Shown here piece after piece: positions 61,495 to 64,000 of a DNA stretch of 64,000 nucleotides. Position 1 is the first letter of the stretch; each line of letters begins with the position of its first letter. Source of the stretch: WLXB01 sp040221475 (GTDB taxonomy: Bacteria; Pseudomonadota; Alphaproteobacteria; Rhodospirillales; Rhodospirillaceae); assembly GCA_040221475.1 (NCBI GenBank), contig JAVKEJ010000053.1:434001-498000 (forward strand), written 5' to 3'. The notes beneath the pieces are model-generated. The model was not told the DNA's origin. It saw only the letters and a program-made list of their open reading frames with translations, and did no database searches. Both the position numbers and the translations under genes were made by a program.

Positions 61495-62354
61495 CACGCA
61501 CTCAGATATGCACGGCAGAGTGTTGTGACTTTTTGTATGCGCGTTAGTCGAATGCGCGATCCCTGTCTTCCTAGGCCATAGCGAAGAATTTTATCGAACA
61601 GGGCTTCATAGGATCGAAGCATAATCCATGCTGGGCGCGCTGACTTTGGTGGATTGCTAGACCAAAGTTTCTTGGCTGTGGTGAAGTGATTTTGAATGCG
61701 CGCTGCAATATGATTGCAAGCCGCTGGAAAACTGGGATGCCGGATCACGTCCATAGGCTTTCGCTCAGTGATGCCCGTAGCGACTAAAGCCTCATTCGGA
61801 ACGTAAAGGCGTCCATTTTCCGCATCTTCTTGCAGATCTCTCAGAATATTGGTTAATTGCAGCGCTTGCCCAGTGGCATGGGCGAAGGCGGCAGACTCTG
61901 GTCCACGCCATCCCCAAATCTCTAAGCAGAGCACACCTACCGCCGTTGCGACTTGATCTGCATAGGCCGTCAGTTCTGCCCATGTTGGCGCGACTATAGG
62001 TCCGTTTGCGTCGGCTTCCATACCCTGGATTAACGCAATAAGAGAATCCTTGGGGAGGTTGCAGTGCTGGATTACGTCCCTTAACCCAAGGGCGAGGGGG
62101 TCAGTTAGGGGGCGCATATCCTGCTCCTTGCTGAAGCTTTTCTCGACAATCATCCGCCACTCATCCAGGGCAGAAAGTTTGGCAGATTTGCTTAAACCTC
62201 CATCGGCAATGTCATCGAGGGCTTTGCTATAAGCATAAAGTGCGAATAACGCTTGGCGACGAAATTTAGACTGCAGCAGCATGGGCCAATAGAACGAACT
62301 TCTGGCCGCGCGGACGCGTTTGGCAATTTCTGCATGGGCCAAGTCTAAATTCAC
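61494..62354 (-). CDS. hpnD: presqualene diphosphate synthase HpnD
   Basis: Trans-prenyltransferase of 286 residues that joins two farnesyl diphosphates to presqualene diphosphate. The two Asp-rich motifs are LDDIAD at 46-51 and LRDLQEDAENGRLYVP (about 161-176). LQLTNILRD precedes the second. It overlaps hpnC and hpnE by a few bases, so all three are co-translated. Confidence 0.95.
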   Translation of the reverse strand: MNLDLAHAEIAKRVRAARSSFYWPMLLQSKFRRQALFALYAYSKALDDIADGGLSKSAKLSALDEWRMIVEKSFSKEQDMRPLTDPLALGLRDVIQHCNLPKDSLIALIQGMEADANGPIVAPTWAELTAYADQVATAVGVLCLEIWGWRGPESAAFAHATGQALQLTNILRDLQEDAENGRLYVPNEALVATGITERKPMDVIRHPSFPAACNHIAARIQNHFTTAKKLWSSNPPKSARPAWIMLRSYEALFDKILRYGLGRQGSRIRLTRIQKVTTLCRAYLSA

Positions 62355-63196
62355 AGTCGCAGAAACCTTTTTATGCCAGCGCCACCAGCCAGCATCCAGT
62401 CTCTCTTGGTGAGGGACACCTTAGTGCTTATAGGGTCGTTATGCCGGAGACGATATGACAGTTGGCGTGCAAGTTTAATGCATATGGCGGCTTCGGTTGC
62501 CAGTCCCCTATGGCGCAGAACGGTGGGCAGTTTCAGCGCGCGTTCGAGCAGAATGTCGGTGTGATCGAGCATGCGGTCCAGTGTGGTCCGCAGTCCAGCA
62601 GTTATGGACGGCTTTTTAAGATCATTTGCTGAGGTGCCGTCTTTTGTCATCCAATCGTTCGGAATATAAAGGCGCTTGAGACTGACCCAATCTTGCTTTG
62701 CATCTTGGATATGATTGGTGATTTGCAGGGCACTACACAGTGCATCACTGCTGGCTGTATCGATCTCTTCGCCATGCAACGCGATGAGGAACCGACCGAC
62801 AGGGCAAGCCGAAAACCGGCAATAGTTTAGCAAGTCACCCCAGGTGCGGCAGGGCTTGTTTAGCGCATCGTGTTTGAAAGCCTCTAACAAATCAGTCGCT
62901 AGGTTGAAGTCCAGGCCACGGCTTTCTATGTGATCTTTTAGATGATTTGCGCTGTCGAGATCTTCTTGCAGAGCAGTGGTGGGTGCTTTTGATGGATTGG
63001 CTTTGCTTCGAAACACCTGTTCCATTCCAGTCAAACGGGCCATTTTTTCTGTGGCCTCAATGATCGGGGAGTCAGCAATATCATCCGCCCGGCGAGCGAA
63101 ACGATAATAGGCGTGCACGTCTGTTCTCAGGTCTTTGGGGATGAGCAGGCTGCCGACCGGGAAGTTCTCTGTCTGTCGTGTTTTTGTTTGGGTCAT
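62351..63196 (-). CDS. hpnC: hydroxysqualene synthase HpnC
   Basis: Second trans-prenyltransferase-fold enzyme of the trio; it converts presqualene diphosphate to hydroxysqualene. From ATG 63196 it is 281 residues. The open frame continues to 63376, but that extension overlaps the divergent gene at 63262 and lacks family similarity. NFPVGSLLIPKDLR and RRADDIADSP (38-44) are the HpnC hallmarks, and the second motif is NHIQDAKQDW. The 65 bp to the divergent relative must hold both promoters. Confidence 0.94.
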   Translation of the reverse strand: MTQTKTRQTENFPVGSLLIPKDLRTDVHAYYRFARRADDIADSPIIEATEKMARLTGMEQVFRSKANPSKAPTTALQEDLDSANHLKDHIESRGLDFNLATDLLEAFKHDALNKPCRTWGDLLNYCRFSACPVGRFLIALHGEEIDTASSDALCSALQITNHIQDAKQDWVSLKRLYIPNDWMTKDGTSANDLKKPSITAGLRTTLDRMLDHTDILLERALKLPTVLRHRGLATEAAICIKLARQLSYRLRHNDPISTKVSLTKRDWMLAGGAGIKRFLRL

Positions 63197-63261
63197 GGAT
63201 GCGTTGTAGACGAAGGTGAGCCTGTAGTGTAGGCGAGGATATGAGCAGGGAATAGGGATTG

Positions 63262-64000
63262 ATGCCAGCGACCAAGACACTTTCTTACTGTGCGAGCCTG
63301 GTAGAGCGCCATAACCGCGATAGATTTCTGACGGCCTTATTTGCTCCGGTCGCGGTGCGGGAGCGCTTAATGACACTCTATGCCTTCAATGTGGAAATAG
63401 CGCGCATCCGCGAAACCGTGACCGAGCCCATGATCGGCCAGATGCGTCTGCAGTGGTGGCGGGACACCCTGACGGCCATTTCAGAGGGAAAAGGGCCGCC
63501 AAAGGGGCACCCTGTCGCGGAATCCTTGGCGGACTTAGTTGAGGGGATGAAGCTCTCTGCCACTTACTTTCATGATTTATTGGCAGCCCGCGAACAGGAT
63601 ATGGAGGATGAGCCGCCCGGCACCCTCGATGATCTGGTGGAGTATTGCCGGGGAACGTCTGCAACTCTGTCCCACTTGGCGTTGGAAGCGCTGGATGTGA
63701 AGGATGAAAAAACCCACTTTGCGGCAGAAAATGTTGGTATTGCCTGGGCGCTAACGGGCATAGCGCGCGCCGTTCATTTTTATGCGGCGGCGGGACGGAC
63801 CTTTTTACCAGGAGAAGCTTTAACAGCGCATGGTTTGGCCATCCAGGACCTGCAAGACCCGAAGACCATTGGCCCGGCTCAGGGTATCATTCGTGATATT
63901 TGCGCACTGGCCCATCATCACCTGCAGATCGCGCGTGAGAATAGACGGGCGATTGATTTGCGCGGTCTGCCGGTTTTATTACCCGCGACGATTTCAACGG
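63262..64000 (+). CDS. squalene/phytoene synthase family protein (5' part; continues past window)
   Basis: The first 246 codons of a third trans-prenyltransferase-fold protein, cut by the window end. It starts at ATG 63262 after GGGAATAGGG. It resembles the NDUFAF6-like branch: the opening SYCASLVERHNRDRFLTALF, LYAFNVEIARIRETVTEPMIGQMRLQWWRD and ALTGIARAVHFYAAAGRTFLP. The canonical DDxxD substrate motif is replaced by NVEIARIRE, so it is probably not a true squalene synthase. The mitochondrial relative acts in complex I assembly. It is divergent from hpnC. Confidence 0.88.
   Translation, partial: MPATKTLSYCASLVERHNRDRFLTALFAPVAVRERLMTLYAFNVEIARIRETVTEPMIGQMRLQWWRDTLTAISEGKGPPKGHPVAESLADLVEGMKLSATYFHDLLAAREQDMEDEPPGTLDDLVEYCRGTSATLSHLALEALDVKDEKTHFAAENVGIAWALTGIARAVHFYAAAGRTFLPGEALTAHGLAIQDLQDPKTIGPAQGIIRDICALAHHHLQIARENRRAIDLRGLPVLLPATIST

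Noticed and set aside
63197..63376. 60-residue N-terminal extension of HpnC
   Set aside because: It would overlap the divergent gene at 63262, and homologous sequence begins at the Met at 63196.
1..64000. Prophage, insertion sequence, rRNA or restriction/defence system
   Set aside because: No transposase, integrase, phage structural, rRNA, restriction or Cas-like genes were recognised on either strand.

Overview
The window is bacterial chromosome from an alphaproteobacterium. The diagnostic genes are gcrA and popZ (cell-cycle and cell-pole proteins largely confined to this class), the block argS-SPOR-nagZ-scpA-scpB-tatABC-serS-surE-pcm-nlpD-like, a fused secDF, the bacterial HpnC/D/E squalene route, erpA, and many ATGA/GTGA start-stop overlaps. 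A motility stator gene, three TonB-dependent receptors, a type I secretion system and a MATE pump point to a motile, free-living, probably aquatic organism. No rRNA, prophage, transposase or CRISPR array was seen.

Layout. 0-9.2 kb: the end of an ABC permease/ATPase pair, a MATE exporter, an unrecognised helical protein, motA, DUF1491, an orphan modA, gcrA and a metallo-beta-lactamase-fold enzyme. 9.2-16.2 kb: a type I secretion set (HlyD adaptor, ABC exporter, TolC-type channel), with a CHASE2 adenylate/guanylate cyclase on the opposite strand between exporter and channel. 16.4-19.9 kb: tRNA-Asn, tRNA-Cys, a methyltransferase-like protein, tolC and popZ. 20-29 kb: an accessory block between popZ and valS, with an IclR regulator, two TonB-dependent receptors, a histidine kinase flanked by a complete DUF2177 gene and a DUF2177 remnant, and an exported NmrA-like protein. 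29-36.2 kb: valS, ilvD, a Tat-type aldo/keto reductase, an orphan antitoxin-like regulator and xth. 36.4-39.2 kb: a third TonB-dependent receptor closed by a stacked terminator array. 39.2-53.4 kb: an HExxH protein, erpA, dgt and the long housekeeping operon. 53.5-64 kb: an exported flavoprotein, a DUF815 ATPase, yajC-secDF-Mth938, a PuuD-type membrane protein, hpnCDE and the start of another squalene/phytoene-synthase-family gene.

The core genes cover export (Tat, Sec, type I), cell-envelope upkeep (NagZ, SPOR, NlpD-like), chromosome and pole organisation (ScpAB, PopZ, GcrA) and hopanoid precursor synthesis. The accessory segments look like nutrient uptake (TonB receptors under IclR or histidine-kinase control).

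The non-coding parts hold most of the unusual material. They include a terminator-like hairpin plus palindrome in the leader of the first TonB receptor gene, four stacked terminators after the third, a perfect palindrome ahead of the orphan antitoxin-like gene, a terminator hairpin inside the end of the IclR coding sequence, and at least five separate short tandem or direct duplications. No single new multi-gene system can be proved from this window. The best candidates are the popZ-valS accessory block with its DUF2177 scar, and the secretion/cyclase locus.
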